Positions 51,377-60,457 of a stretch of 64,000 bases of DNA are shown one piece after another (the first letter of the stretch is position 1; each line of letters opens with the position of its first letter). This DNA comes from Alteromonas sp. BL110 (GTDB lineage: Bacteria; Pseudomonadota; Gammaproteobacteria; Enterobacterales; Alteromonadaceae). The notes beneath the pieces were generated by a model. That model worked only from the letters and a program-made list of their open reading frames with translations. It was not told the DNA's origin and searched no databases. Both the position numbers and the translations under genes were made by a program. The DNA is taken from NCBI RefSeq assembly GCF_003443615.1, contig NZ_CP031967.1:744001-808000 (forward strand), written 5' to 3'.

Positions 51377-52301
51377 CGAGGCGAGTGAACTATACAATAG
51401 TGCGCTTACCATACAGAGCAGCTTTCTAAAATCACTTCAAAAAGGTGCAGTTACCGATCTTTCTCCCATGGAGTCACTATCCCAAAGTCTCATAGAAAGT
51501 GTATTTGATAATAAGGACGCGCTCAGCTGCCTTACCATGATCAAAGATACAGACCAATACCTTTTAGAACACAGCATCAACTGCGGTGTACTAAGCGGTA
51601 TTTTCTGTGAATTTCTAGGCTATGACAGAGACACAACTGAGCAAGTGAGTTTGGGCGCTCTTTTAATGGACATCGGCATGTCTTCGCTACCAGATGAAAT
51701 TCGCAACAACACAGGTGAATTTTCTAGCAACGATTGGGAAGTAATGAAAACCCATGTAGAGATTGGTGCAGAGCTAGTCGAACAATGCGGTGATATTTCT
51801 GACCTGTCACTACGCATCATTGTACAGCATCACGAACGCGTTGATGGTAGTGGGTATCCTAAAGGGCTGGTAGGTGACGAGATTTCAGAGTTCGCCCGTA
51901 TTGCCGCTATCGTGGATGCTTACGATGCCATGACATCTAACCGCATTCATCAAAACAGCATTACTCCTACACAAGCACTTAAACGCCTTACGGCGACAGA
52001 GAACTTAGATCAGGAGTTGGTGAAGCAGTTTATACAATGTATTGGTGTGCACCCTGTAGGTTCATTGGTTCGCCTTAAAAGCGGCAAGTTAGGGATCGTA
52101 AGTAAAATTAATCCGAAAAATCCAGTAAGCCCTCACGTTATGACTTTCTACAGCGTTACCTCGCAACACTTTAACGAAGTGAAACGGATTGATTTGAGCC
52201 AATATGATGATGAAATTATATCGGGGGTTCGCCCAGAAGAGTTCAGCTTAAACCTGCCAAAATTCTTCAAAGACGTATTTGTGAATCAAATGCCTTTATA
52301 G
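51360..52301 (+). pseudogene. HD-GYP domain protein, 3' part after a frameshift
   Basis: The c-di-GMP phosphodiesterase-type half. Open sequence in this frame runs through RDSINEASELYNSALTIQSS and SFLKSLQKGAVTDLSPME before the first ATG (51468), which has no ribosome-binding site, so it is the continuation of the DUF3391 part. The GYP motif is intact (IVQHHERVDGSGYP), but the HD motif is altered: GALLMDIGMSSLPDEI where active members have LLHDIGK. Metal binding and activity are therefore doubtful even if the frame is restored. A short C-terminal domain follows (GSLVRLKSGKLGIVSK). It converges with the gspB-like gene across a terminator. Confidence 0.75.
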
Positions 52302-52342
52302 GCCGATTTTAGGCCCACTATTGGAAAAGCAAAACACTGCAT

Positions 52343-52367
52343 AAAGGCCCTAGATTAAGGGCCTTTT
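52343..52367. terminator. Bidirectional terminator between HD-GYP and gspB-like genes
   Basis: The stem AAAGGCCCT/AGGGCCTTT has a six-base loop, with T-rich ends on the plus strand and A-rich ones before it. It lies between two convergent genes. Confidence 0.8.
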
Positions 52368-52425
52368 CAATGCATAGCATCCGTTTATTGTGTAACTATT
52401 ATTTTTACTTCGAGCGATGGAGCAG

Positions 52426-53601
52426 CTACCAGTCAGTCAATGCCGCCATGGTAAAAATTTCATCTTCAAAGGAAAGTACCACGCGCTGCGCTTCAATATT
52501 CACAATTTGCACTCTATCGGCAATCCAGTCGCCCTCGCCTATCTGACGCCCATTTACTCTGACCCACCTATCGGCTGGTCGAGAAGCATACATGTGTGCA
52601 CTAAAATTCATCGTAGGAAGGCGCGTTAACAAGCGAACGGGCAACTGATCGACACGAGGGAGGTCGTCTTTAACCGTGACTATGGTCTCCTCTTCGGCGG
52701 GTTTATTATCTTGCGCCTTTGAGTCTAGTGCTGCAACAGCAGCGTTAAAGCGCGCCATAAGCTCTGGCGACACCGATACGTCAGATTGAGCTTCGGATTC
52801 GTTTAACACTTTGCCTTCGTAATCTTGCGAAGACAGAGTTTTCCTTGAATTATCATTCTGTGTAGCCACTAATTTGTCATCGATTTGGTTGTTTCCAGGT
52901 GCGTCAACTTCGGTATCTGGTTCAATGTCTACTTCGCTAGAAGAGGGCGTATTAGCTATTATTTCTCTAGCTTCGTCTTTGGGAACATTCGAACTGCCAC
53001 TTTGTGTGCCTGTCTGGACTGTAGGTTGTGTTTGTTCACTTTGATTTTCCGAAATAGCGGGTATTTCGCTACCCTTTTGTGTAGCGACTAGCTCCGAAGC
53101 GCCTTCGCTTTTGTCTTCCTTTGGAGCGGCAGCTGCGGATGCTTCCGTAGGTGCCGCTGCGGGCGCCGTTAACATAGGCCACCAGCGCTTGGCTGTGGCT
53201 GCGGAAAAGCCAATGCATAAGCCGCCAAGTATAACTACCGCAAAAAGCGCAACTTGCTTAGTGTACAGCTTCCACGCCGACGGTAATCCTTCTACCGTTG
53301 GCAAAAACAAACTGCGATTAAACTGCTCATTAAGGGATTTATCAAATGTGGCGCTTGTATCGTGATCTCCGCGAAGCAAAGCTTGGGTTTGCGTTCTGTG
53401 ATGCGTTGTCGCAGGCGCTATTTCCACCGTTTGCTCAGGGTCTATTTCGACCTCTTGCACACCCATTTCAGACAAGCCCTGCACCATAGCATCGCTTGTC
53501 ACTAAACCCGACTTTCTAATTTTAACCGGCCCATTTTGCTTGGTAATTTGAACAATCACCATGCCGGGCGTTAGGTTTTCAATGGCAACGATATTAGACA
53601 T
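52426..53601 (-). CDS. gspB: GspB/ExeB-like protein with an N-terminal DUF3391-type domain
   Basis: A 391-residue inner-membrane protein. Residues 1-58 (VAIENLTPGMVIVQITKQNG onward) look like a DUF3391 domain and align without gaps to the neighbouring HD-GYP protein. A membrane helix lies at about 113-133 (VALFAVVILGGLCIGFSAAT). A long acidic/Ser-Thr-rich periplasmic linker precedes a C-terminal GspB domain: LLTRLPTMNFSAHMYASRP, VRVNGRQIGEGDWI, and VVLSFEDEIFTMAAL. ExeB works with ExeA to place the type II secretin in the wall. Known ExeB proteins are shorter and, as far as recalled, lack the first domain. Its start overlaps the gspA stop. Confidence 0.82.
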   Translation of the reverse strand: MSNIVAIENLTPGMVIVQITKQNGPVKIRKSGLVTSDAMVQGLSEMGVQEVEIDPEQTVEIAPATTHHRTQTQALLRGDHDTSATFDKSLNEQFNRSLFLPTVEGLPSAWKLYTKQVALFAVVILGGLCIGFSAATAKRWWPMLTAPAAAPTEASAAAAPKEDKSEGASELVATQKGSEIPAISENQSEQTQPTVQTGTQSGSSNVPKDEAREIIANTPSSSEVDIEPDTEVDAPGNNQIDDKLVATQNDNSRKTLSSQDYEGKVLNESEAQSDVSVSPELMARFNAAVAALDSKAQDNKPAEEETIVTVKDDLPRVDQLPVRLLTRLPTMNFSAHMYASRPADRWVRVNGRQIGEGDWIADRVQIVNIEAQRVVLSFEDEIFTMAALTDW

Positions 53602-54505
53602 ACAAGCTCCCTAATCCGTAACCAAAAATAATGGCTAAAACAAATGCCGATGCTAAATACCATTTACGCTGGCTTTGCACGCGCTGGCTGACGACATCTT
53701 CACCCAAAATTTGCTCGGCCGCGGCCAAAAAAATAGGCTTTTGTACGACCGCATGCTGCTTCGTAAAAGATAAGGTTAACGCCCTATCGCACAGCAAGTT
53801 AATTACCCTTGGAATTCCACCAGTAATTTGATGCACCGCGCGTAAGGTAGACTTACTGAAAATACTGATATCACCTTCGGCTACGCTCAAGCGATGGGCA
53901 ATATAGGCACTTACCTCTGGCGCTGTTAAAGGCAGTAAGTGATACCTAGCTGTAATGCGTTGGGCCAGCTGACGCAACTCGTTACGCTTTAACAGCTGCT
54001 GTAATTCAGGTTGACCAATCAATACGACCTTCAACAGCTTTTCACGGTTCGTTTCAAGGTTAGTCAGTAAGCGAAGCTGTTCTAATACTTCAGGAAGTAG
54101 ATGTTGTGCTTCATCTACCATAAGTACCGTGTTGACCCCTGCCTTGTGATTCTCTGCTAGTTTAGACAAAATTAAATCGGTGAAATACTTAAGGCTCGCT
54201 TTTTCAGGTGTATAGGGTAAGCCTAGCTCATCGCAAACCGTCGCTAATAGCTCAAGGGCAGATAAGGTAGGGTTTAAGATCATAGCTACCTGAGTATTGT
54301 CTGGTAGCTGCTGCAACAATTTTCTTGAAACTGTGGTTTTCCCTGTGCCCACTTCTCCTGTGAGCATTACAAAACCACCGCTTTCCCTAAGGCCAAAGGT
54401 CAAATGGGCCAATGCCTCTTTATGCCTTGGACTCATATACAAATAATCGGGGTTAGGCGCAATCGAAAAAGGATTGTCATTTAACCCGAAGTAGTTCAAA
54501 TACAT
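53594..54505 (-). CDS. gspA: GspA/ExeA-like AAA ATPase
   Basis: A 303-residue ATPase of the ExeA/MshM group: N-terminus MYLNYFGLNDNPFSIAPNPD, Walker A GEVGTGKTTVSRKLL near residue 50, Walker B LMVDEAQHLLPE near 127, sensor region VVLIGQPELQQLL. A single membrane helix closes the protein (WYLASAFVLAIIFGYGLGSLYV, given by position: residues 282-303). Aeromonas ExeA continues with a periplasmic peptidoglycan-binding domain, absent here. It overlaps gspB by 8 bases, so they form a two-gene operon, probably for type II secretin assembly. Confidence 0.85.
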   Translation of the reverse strand: MYLNYFGLNDNPFSIAPNPDYLYMSPRHKEALAHLTFGLRESGGFVMLTGEVGTGKTTVSRKLLQQLPDNTQVAMILNPTLSALELLATVCDELGLPYTPEKASLKYFTDLILSKLAENHKAGVNTVLMVDEAQHLLPEVLEQLRLLTNLETNREKLLKVVLIGQPELQQLLKRNELRQLAQRITARYHLLPLTAPEVSAYIAHRLSVAEGDISIFSKSTLRAVHQITGGIPRVINLLCDRALTLSFTKQHAVVQKPIFLAAAEQILGEDVVSQRVQSQRKWYLASAFVLAIIFGYGLGSLYV

Positions 54506-54724
54506 GGTTGCTGGAGCGCCTATCTGTTTTAATTTTTAACGACGATTAAACTACCAGACGCAACCTTGAAGTGAAAGCGCATAACGATGTGGCTACGAAT
54601 TTTATTTGTAACATTGCTATACTGCGCCAATGTAACCTTGGGAAGGTTGATTTTAGTTACGTGTCAAAAGTCGATGTATTCCCAATCTAAAAAGTATTAC
54701 TGACAAAAAAATCGTTGGAAGAGC

Positions 54725-55873
54725 ATGCTAGTATATCTCGTTGGTGGCGCAGTACGTGACGCACTGTTGAACAGAAAAGTTGTAGAACGCGACTATGTAG
54801 TGGTGGGCGCCACACCGCAAGAAATGCTTAGCCAGGGTTATACCCAAGTAGGCAAAGATTTCCCTGTTTTTTTACACCCAAAAACACTGGAAGAATATGC
54901 GCTAGCTCGCACTGAACGTAAATCAGGAAAAGGCTATACTGGCTTTGTGTGCGATGCATCAAGCACGGTAACTCTGGAAGAAGACTTACTGCGCCGAGAT
55001 CTTACCGTTAATGCAATAGCACAAGACAACCTTGGAAACCTTATCGACCCCTATGGGGGTAAAAAAGATTTAGAAAACCGCCTACTTCGCCACGTATCAG
55101 AAGCCTTTAGTGAAGACCCACTGCGGGTATTTCGCGTGGCACGCTTTGCCACTCGCTATGCTTATTTAGGTTTTTCTATCGCCAATGAAACCATGGCTCT
55201 TATGCAGTCTATGGCGCAAAGTGGCGAGTTAAGCACGCTAAGTGCTGAGCGGGTATGGCAAGAAACAAAGCGCAGTCTTTTAGAAAAAACACCCCATGTT
55301 TTTTTCACTGTATTACACCAAGCCCATGGACTCAATGACTGGTTTGCTGAGCTTGAAAAGAACTTAGATACTGCTTTGGCAACATTAAAAACGGCGGTAG
55401 CGCTAGAAAAGGCTGAAAACGAAAGCCTCGCCAAAAGCACTGATTCAGAAACCGCTAGGCTGATACTAAGGTTTACAGCGCTGCTTACTCACCTTAATGA
55501 GGAAGAAGCGAAACAGTTATGCAGTCGCCTCAAAGTGCAAAACCAAGTTAGTGAAATCGTCAGCCTTGCCTGCAAATTCAAAGGCTTTCTTTTGAACACG
55601 CAAAACTCGCCCGCCGATTTACTTGCCTTATTCAATGGCTGTGATGCATGGCGAAGAGAGGAACGCTTTACATTATTGCTTAGCGCTTTTGCGCCTTATG
55701 CTCATAACAAGGGTATAAATTGGCAACACCAAAAGAAACGCATCGAACAAGCATTAGCAGCCGCCAAACAAGTGAATGTACAAGACATCATTGCCACGGG
55801 CGTTAAAGGCCCCGAAATAAAAGACGCACTTGACCAAGCAAAGCTATCCGCTATTGCCACTGTTAATACATAA
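54725..55873 (+). CDS. cca: CCA-adding tRNA nucleotidyltransferase
   Basis: It adds or repairs the 3' CCA of tRNAs. The 382-residue class II enzyme shows YLVGGAVRDALLNR at the start, the DxD-type catalytic region ERDYVVVGATPQEML, the nucleotide-selecting EEDLLRRDLTVNAIA near residue 92, and EDPLRVFRVARFATRY. It is shorter than the 412-residue E. coli protein and the C-terminal HD phosphohydrolase motif was not seen, so it is probably without the extra phosphatase activity. Confidence 0.93.
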   Translation: MLVYLVGGAVRDALLNRKVVERDYVVVGATPQEMLSQGYTQVGKDFPVFLHPKTLEEYALARTERKSGKGYTGFVCDASSTVTLEEDLLRRDLTVNAIAQDNLGNLIDPYGGKKDLENRLLRHVSEAFSEDPLRVFRVARFATRYAYLGFSIANETMALMQSMAQSGELSTLSAERVWQETKRSLLEKTPHVFFTVLHQAHGLNDWFAELEKNLDTALATLKTAVALEKAENESLAKSTDSETARLILRFTALLTHLNEEEAKQLCSRLKVQNQVSEIVSLACKFKGFLLNTQNSPADLLALFNGCDAWRREERFTLLLSAFAPYAHNKGINWQHQKKRIEQALAAAKQVNVQDIIATGVKGPEIKDALDQAKLSAIATVNT

Positions 55874-55890
55874 TTGTGCTAAAGCAATGA

Positions 55891-56106
55891 TTGAAAGGAA
55901 ACTACTTAACAACATCACCCACATCAGTGGTGACGCTATGGAATGCCAACTCTGGCGAAGAGATAGCCTCATGGGAAATTAAACGCTACTCAAGCGATAC
56001 CACCATTCTCTCTATTACACTGAATGAGGATGTTGATGTTGTTACCCTCTCCTCTGATGGCGTGCTTCAAAGCTGGGATTACCGCGCACTGGTTACGCCA
56101 CTTTGA
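55891..56106 (+). pseudogene. Remnant of a WD40-repeat protein
   Basis: A 71-codon open frame reading VTLWNANSGEEIASWEIKRY and ITLNEDVDVVTLSSDGVLQS then WDYRALV. This is a recognisable piece of WD40 blades (LWN...GEEIASW; LSSDGVLQSWD), but far too short for a propeller. It begins right after cca with only a TTG codon available. It looks like the 3' end of a longer gene lost by deletion. It could still be translated; no function is claimed. Confidence 0.5.
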
Positions 56107-56369
56107 TATGCCGAATTCTGATGCCGTCCCTCACAGCCTTTGCCCACCTTTTTGCTTACAAGTTTTCGTTTACACAGCTGAAGCATGTCGCTATTATCGA
56201 GAAAGGATTACAATTGTAATCCCTGAGTGCATTTGTGCAACAGTTACTCGCTAGATATTTGTGGCTTGTTCACCGTTTGTTAAATAACTACTTCAAGGCG
56301 CGATTCGTTTTGAATAAACGGTTCGTCCTATTAAATGAAGAAATCTTACATTGGTTTGGAAATTCTTAA

Positions 56370-57083
56370 GTGAAAAAAACAATAATAACGTACCTTATAA
56401 CTTTATCTTTTGCCCTTGTAGTTAGTGGATGTGCAAGCCCCCCAACCGTTTATCTTTATGGCAAATATCTTGAGCCGTCCAAAGTTCAAGCACTATCTGA
56501 ACAGTTAACGGATAAAGGCTTAGATGTTGAAGTAAACGACTTTGATTTTCCTACATCCGTGTCTACCAATACGTTGCTCTATTCCTTGATGCTACAATCA
56601 CCAGAAGCAATCGACAATACCACTAGCATCGCAGAGCATGCGGGTTACTCTATAAACAATGTCCAATCGCTCACTCAAGGCAATCATTGGTATACTAAAA
56701 ACTCTTTGGCGCTGTTCGTGTTTCCTGACGGCAATCGCCCCCGTGGAACCCTTCTTGCCCAAGACCTTATCCATAGCTATATCGCCAATGGATGTGGTAA
56801 CGGCCAGCGCCTCACGCTGTATAAAGACGGTACGTATACCCTCACACTTCAAAAGCCCACATCTTCAGAAGATGTAAAGGGTAAATGGAAGTTTCGCCAG
56901 TTTCCTTACCTAGAGCTTCAAGAACCAAATTCACCGTACGCCAACTACTACTTCGAAATTTCACGGGTTGAAAGTGAGGATAAAGTGAGTAAGCTCGATT
57001 TAACGCACTTGCATTTACTTAACGCCAACAGTGCCAACCCGTTAGCGTCAGAATGTGTATTTACCTACGGTATACGAATTTAA
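56370..57083 (+). CDS. Lipoprotein of unknown function
   Basis: A 237-residue protein with a lipoprotein signal peptide (IITYLITLSFALVVSGC, cysteine at residue 21). The start is GTG 56370; no other start retains the signal peptide. The first mature part (residues 28-125) has the pattern LYGKYLEPSKVQALSEQLTD and predicted alternating helix/strand. The second has GNGQRLTLYKDGTYTLTLQK followed by GKWKFRQFPYLEL, a beta-rich fold like those of small lipocalin-type modules, which is only an impression. Not recognised. It lies 73 bases before srmB, which probably has its own promoter. Confidence 0.72.
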   Translation: MKKTIITYLITLSFALVVSGCASPPTVYLYGKYLEPSKVQALSEQLTDKGLDVEVNDFDFPTSVSTNTLLYSLMLQSPEAIDNTTSIAEHAGYSINNVQSLTQGNHWYTKNSLALFVFPDGNRPRGTLLAQDLIHSYIANGCGNGQRLTLYKDGTYTLTLQKPTSSEDVKGKWKFRQFPYLELQEPNSPYANYYFEISRVESEDKVSKLDLTHLHLLNANSANPLASECVFTYGIRI

Positions 57084-57156
57084 CGCCAGTTTTTCTCAAT
57101 GTTTTGGTGTAGCAATGCTACAATATGCCCCATTCATTTAGAGCGTTTTTTATACT

Positions 57157-58383
57157 ATGACTTTCGAAGAACTCGAATTAGACGAAGCACTGTGTCACGC
57201 AGCTGCCGATATGGGGTTTGAAACTCCAACAAGCATTCAAGAACTCGTGATCCCGCATGCGTTGGATGGGCGAGACATCTTGGCCTCTGCCCCTACAGGT
57301 ACAGGTAAAACAGCCGCATTCTTATTACCTGCGTGCCAGTTTTTACTTGATTACCCACGCAGACAGCCTGGTGCGACACGTATTTTGATTTTAACGCCAA
57401 CCCGCGAGTTGGCATTACAGGTTTACGAACAAGCACTAGCAATAACAAAGCACACGCAAATTGTGTGCGGCGTGATAACCGGTGGTATTAACTACGGTAC
57501 CGACAAAGAAACCTTAAGCAAGAATCTCGATATTCTTGTGGCTACACCTGGTCGCTTGCTTGAGCATATCGAAAAAGAAGCCGCAGATTGTCGCGATATC
57601 GAGTGTTTAATTCTTGATGAAGCTGATCGCATGTTAGACATGGGTTTCTCAACAGTAGTGAACCAGATTGCGGCCGAAGCACGATGGCGCAAGCAAAACC
57701 TATTGTTCTCTGCCACGCTTGAAGGCAAAGGCGTTAAAACCTTCGCCCACGACATTCTTAACAACCCTGAAGTGGTTGAAGCGAACCCATCGCGCAAAGA
57801 AAAGAACAAAATTCACCAGTGGTATCACCTTGCTGATGACATGAACCACAAGCAAGCTTTGCTAGTTAACATTTTAAAGCAAGAAACGACGACGTCTGCT
57901 GTTGTTTTTGTAAAAACTCGTGACCGCTTACAAATGCTAAAAGACTTCTTAGCGTCTAAAGAGATTTCGGTGTGTTGGCTACAGGGCGAAATGCCACAAG
58001 ACAAACGCAACGCAGCCATGGCCCGCTTTAAAAGTGGTGAGGTACCAATCTTATTGGCAACTGACGTTGCAGCTCGTGGTATCGATGTGCCTAACGTAAG
58101 CCATGTTATTAACTTCGACATGCCGCGCAAAGCCGACGTTTACGTACACCGTATTGGCAGAACCGGTCGTGCTGGTGCCAAAGGTACTGCAATATCGTTG
58201 GTAGAAGCCCACGATTTTGACATGGTAGCCAAAACCGCACGTTACATGGGCGAACCGCTTAAAGCTCGCGTCATTGACGAGCTTCGCCCTAAAAACAAAA
58301 CACCTAAAATTGGCCCGAAAAAGAAAAAAGTAAAGGCCAAAGACAAAACCAAGGCAAAAGCTAAGCCTAAGAAGAAAAAGTAA
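57157..58383 (+). CDS. srmB: ATP-dependent RNA helicase SrmB
   Basis: A DEAD-box helicase that helps early large-subunit ribosome assembly. Its 408 residues carry all motifs: Q-motif TPTSIQELVIP, ASAPTGTGKTAAF, PTRELALQV, ATPGRLLEHI, DEADRMLDMGF, FSATLEG, then VAARGIDVPNVSHVINFD and HRIGRTGRAG. A basic lysine-rich tail (last 30 residues) fits RNA binding. The N-terminus MTFEELELDEALCHAAADMG matches SrmB better than RhlE or DeaD. Confidence 0.92.
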   Translation: MTFEELELDEALCHAAADMGFETPTSIQELVIPHALDGRDILASAPTGTGKTAAFLLPACQFLLDYPRRQPGATRILILTPTRELALQVYEQALAITKHTQIVCGVITGGINYGTDKETLSKNLDILVATPGRLLEHIEKEAADCRDIECLILDEADRMLDMGFSTVVNQIAAEARWRKQNLLFSATLEGKGVKTFAHDILNNPEVVEANPSRKEKNKIHQWYHLADDMNHKQALLVNILKQETTTSAVVFVKTRDRLQMLKDFLASKEISVCWLQGEMPQDKRNAAMARFKSGEVPILLATDVAARGIDVPNVSHVINFDMPRKADVYVHRIGRTGRAGAKGTAISLVEAHDFDMVAKTARYMGEPLKARVIDELRPKNKTPKIGPKKKKVKAKDKTKAKAKPKKKK

Positions 58384-58415
58384 AGCGTGCGAAAATAGTC
58401 AATAAGTAGCATTCA

Positions 58416-58572
58416 GGTGAGTTAATGCGGTGGGCCAGGATGTAGGTGGAACATTGCCGACACAATCCCTCTGCCGCAGGGATGCGGCAGCGGAGCGCAC
58501 ATGGATGTGTTTACCGCGTGTTTGTGGAGGCAATATTTCGCCCGCAGCCACTGCCTACCGCCTTAACTCACC
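58416..58572. repeat. 157-bp imperfect inverted-repeat element upstream of rdgB
   Basis: Outer arms: 58416-58434 (GGTGAGTTAATGCGGTGGG) and 58554-58572, whose reverse complement matches at 17 of 19 positions. Inside, GTGGAACATTGCC and GGCAATATTTCGCC extend the fold, and a perfect 8-base-pair hairpin CTGCCGCA/TGCGGCAG lies at 58471-58490, with a second CACAT/ATGTG hairpin near 58499. It fits a dispersed palindromic element (MITE- or REP-like) or a structured RNA leader. No second copy was seen in the window. Confidence 0.6.
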
Positions 58573-58593
58573 GTCAGTTCAAAAGAGTACACA

Positions 58594-59196
58594 ATGAAAT
58601 TCCCAGAAAAAATTGTTTTAGCCACAGGAAACCAAGGCAAGGTACGTGAGTTTGCATCCTTGTTTGCAGATTACGGTGTAGACGTTGTGGCGCAAAAAGA
58701 ATTAGGTGTATCTGATGTGCCTGAAACCGGTACAACATTCGTTGAAAATGCCATTATTAAAGCGCGTCATGCGGCGCAAGTAACAGGCCTTCCCGCTATT
58801 GCCGACGACTCAGGTTTAGTGGTTGATGCTCTTGGCGGCGCACCCGGTATTTATTCAGCCCGCTATGCTGGCGCTGATGCAACTGATGACACCAATATCG
58901 ACAAGCTGTTAGCTGCCCTAGATGGCGAGACCCAGCGTAAAGCGCACTTCTTTTGTACCTTGGTGTTTATGCGCCATGCTGAAGACCCAGTACCATTAGT
59001 TAGCCAAGGTAAATGGCAAGGGGAAATCCTAACCGCTCGCTCTGGTAACGACGGTTTTGGTTACGACCCAGTTTTTCACGTGCCAACTCACGGCTGTACT
59101 GCGGCAGAATTGGAAAAAGCTGAAAAGAACCGTATTAGCCATCGCGGCAACGCCCTAGCGATTTTGCTTGATAATATGAGAGCGACTTTTGCGTAA
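58594..59196 (+). CDS. rdgB: XTP/dITP diphosphatase (HAM1 family)
   Basis: It removes the non-canonical nucleotides dITP, dXTP and ITP from the pool. The 200-residue protein shows [16 protein letters not shown] at the start, the signature [20 protein letters not shown] and RYAG, and [14 protein letters not shown] followed by [10 protein letters not shown]. It overlaps hemW by 8 bases, the usual rdgB-hemW pairing. The inverted-repeat element ends 21 bases before its ATG. Confidence 0.95.
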   Translation: MKFPEKIVLATGNQGKVREFASLFADYGVDVVAQKELGVSDVPETGTTFVENAIIKARHAAQVTGLPAIADDSGLVVDALGGAPGIYSARYAGADATDDTNIDKLLAALDGETQRKAHFFCTLVFMRHAEDPVPLVSQGKWQGEILTARSGNDGFGYDPVFHVPTHGCTAAELEKAEKNRISHRGNALAILLDNMRATFA

Positions 59197-60328
59197 TCCT
59201 CCGCTTAGCCTCTATATCCATATCCCTTGGTGTGTTCAAAAGTGTCCGTACTGCGATTTCAACTCTCACGGGCTTAAATCTGATTTACCCGAGAAAGAAT
59301 ATGTGGCGCACCTGCTGGACGATTTAGCCATTGATGCCAAACGCATTGGCGACCGCCCTATTGAGACAATTTTTATAGGCGGTGGCACGCCCAGTTTGTT
59401 TTCAAGCGAGGCCATGGCTGACATCTTAAACGGCGTTAAACAGCGGGTTAATTTAAGCGATACTGCTGAAATCACCATGGAAGCCAACCCAGGTACCGTT
59501 GAGGCAGGTAAGTTTGCAGGCTTTTATCAGGCAGGCATAAACCGAATATCGGTGGGCATTCAAAGCTTTCAGCCCAAGCATTTAAAGGTGCTAGGCCGTA
59601 TTCATAATGAAAGCCAAGCCGAAAACGCAGTGAAACAAGCGCACAGCGCCGGGCTACCCACGTTTAATTTAGATCTTATGCACGGATTGCCGGAACAAAG
59701 CGTCGACAATGCCATGGCAGATTTGAAGCAAGGTATTGAGCTCGAACCCTATCACCTGTCGTGGTACCAGCTTACTATCGAGCCAAACACGCCTTTCTAT
59801 TCAAAGCCACCAGAGCTACCTGACGACGACATTCTGTGGGAAATACAGGAAAAAGGCCACAGCCTTTTAGAGCGTGCAGGCTATCACCAGTACGAGATTT
59901 CAGGCTACGCCAAAACAGGGCATCAATGCCGCCATAACCTGAATTACTGGCGCTTTGGCGACTACTTAGGCATTGGCTGTGGTGCCCACGGAAAGATTAC
60001 CGACGCTACTAATGGCACTATTCATCGTACCGTTAAAGTGAAGCATCCGAGAGGCTACATGGAAATGAGCCGGCCATATCTAGATACACAAACGCAGGTT
60101 AACGCAGACGATCTGCCTTTCGAGTTCTTTATGAACAGATTTCGCTTAGTAGAGCCTTGTCCTATCAGTGATTTCAGTGACTTTACAGGCATTGAACTTA
60201 CTGACGATGTGAAGCGTGCGCTGTCTGATGCTCATTACCAAGGTTTACTTTCTATTTCAGATAGCCATTGGCAGGTAACCTCAAAAGGGCGTAGATATCT
60301 CAACTCGCTACTGTCGTGCTTCGTTTAA
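59189..60328 (+). CDS. hemW: Radical SAM heme chaperone HemW
   Basis: A heme-binding radical SAM protein related to coproporphyrinogen dehydrogenase that delivers heme to membrane enzymes. The cluster motif is [15 protein letters not shown] (CxxxCxxC) near residue 15; then [23 protein letters not shown] and [12 protein letters not shown]. The start is TTG 59189 inside the end of rdgB; no ATG fits before the cluster motif. The 379-residue length is normal. Confidence 0.94.
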   Translation: MRNPPLSLYIHIPWCVQKCPYCDFNSHGLKSDLPEKEYVAHLLDDLAIDAKRIGDRPIETIFIGGGTPSLFSSEAMADILNGVKQRVNLSDTAEITMEANPGTVEAGKFAGFYQAGINRISVGIQSFQPKHLKVLGRIHNESQAENAVKQAHSAGLPTFNLDLMHGLPEQSVDNAMADLKQGIELEPYHLSWYQLTIEPNTPFYSKPPELPDDDILWEIQEKGHSLLERAGYHQYEISGYAKTGHQCRHNLNYWRFGDYLGIGCGAHGKITDATNGTIHRTVKVKHPRGYMEMSRPYLDTQTQVNADDLPFEFFMNRFRLVEPCPISDFSDFTGIELTDDVKRALSDAHYQGLLSISDSHWQVTSKGRRYLNSLLSCFV

Positions 60329-60385
60329 ACCTACTACTTTTTTAAGCTTCATTCTATTTTAAGATTTGTAAAGCAGTCAGAACGA

Positions 60386-60416
60386 AAAAAGCCTGCTCAC
60401 GCAGGCTTTTCTATTT
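60386..60416. terminator. Bidirectional terminator between hemW and the YggN-family gene
   Basis: The stem AAAAGCCTGC/GCAGGCTTTT with a four-base loop has flanking A- and T-runs, between convergent genes. Confidence 0.87.
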
Positions 60417-60457
60417 TTATTAGTTTTTTGTAGACAGAGTTACCTGGCTACCTACGA

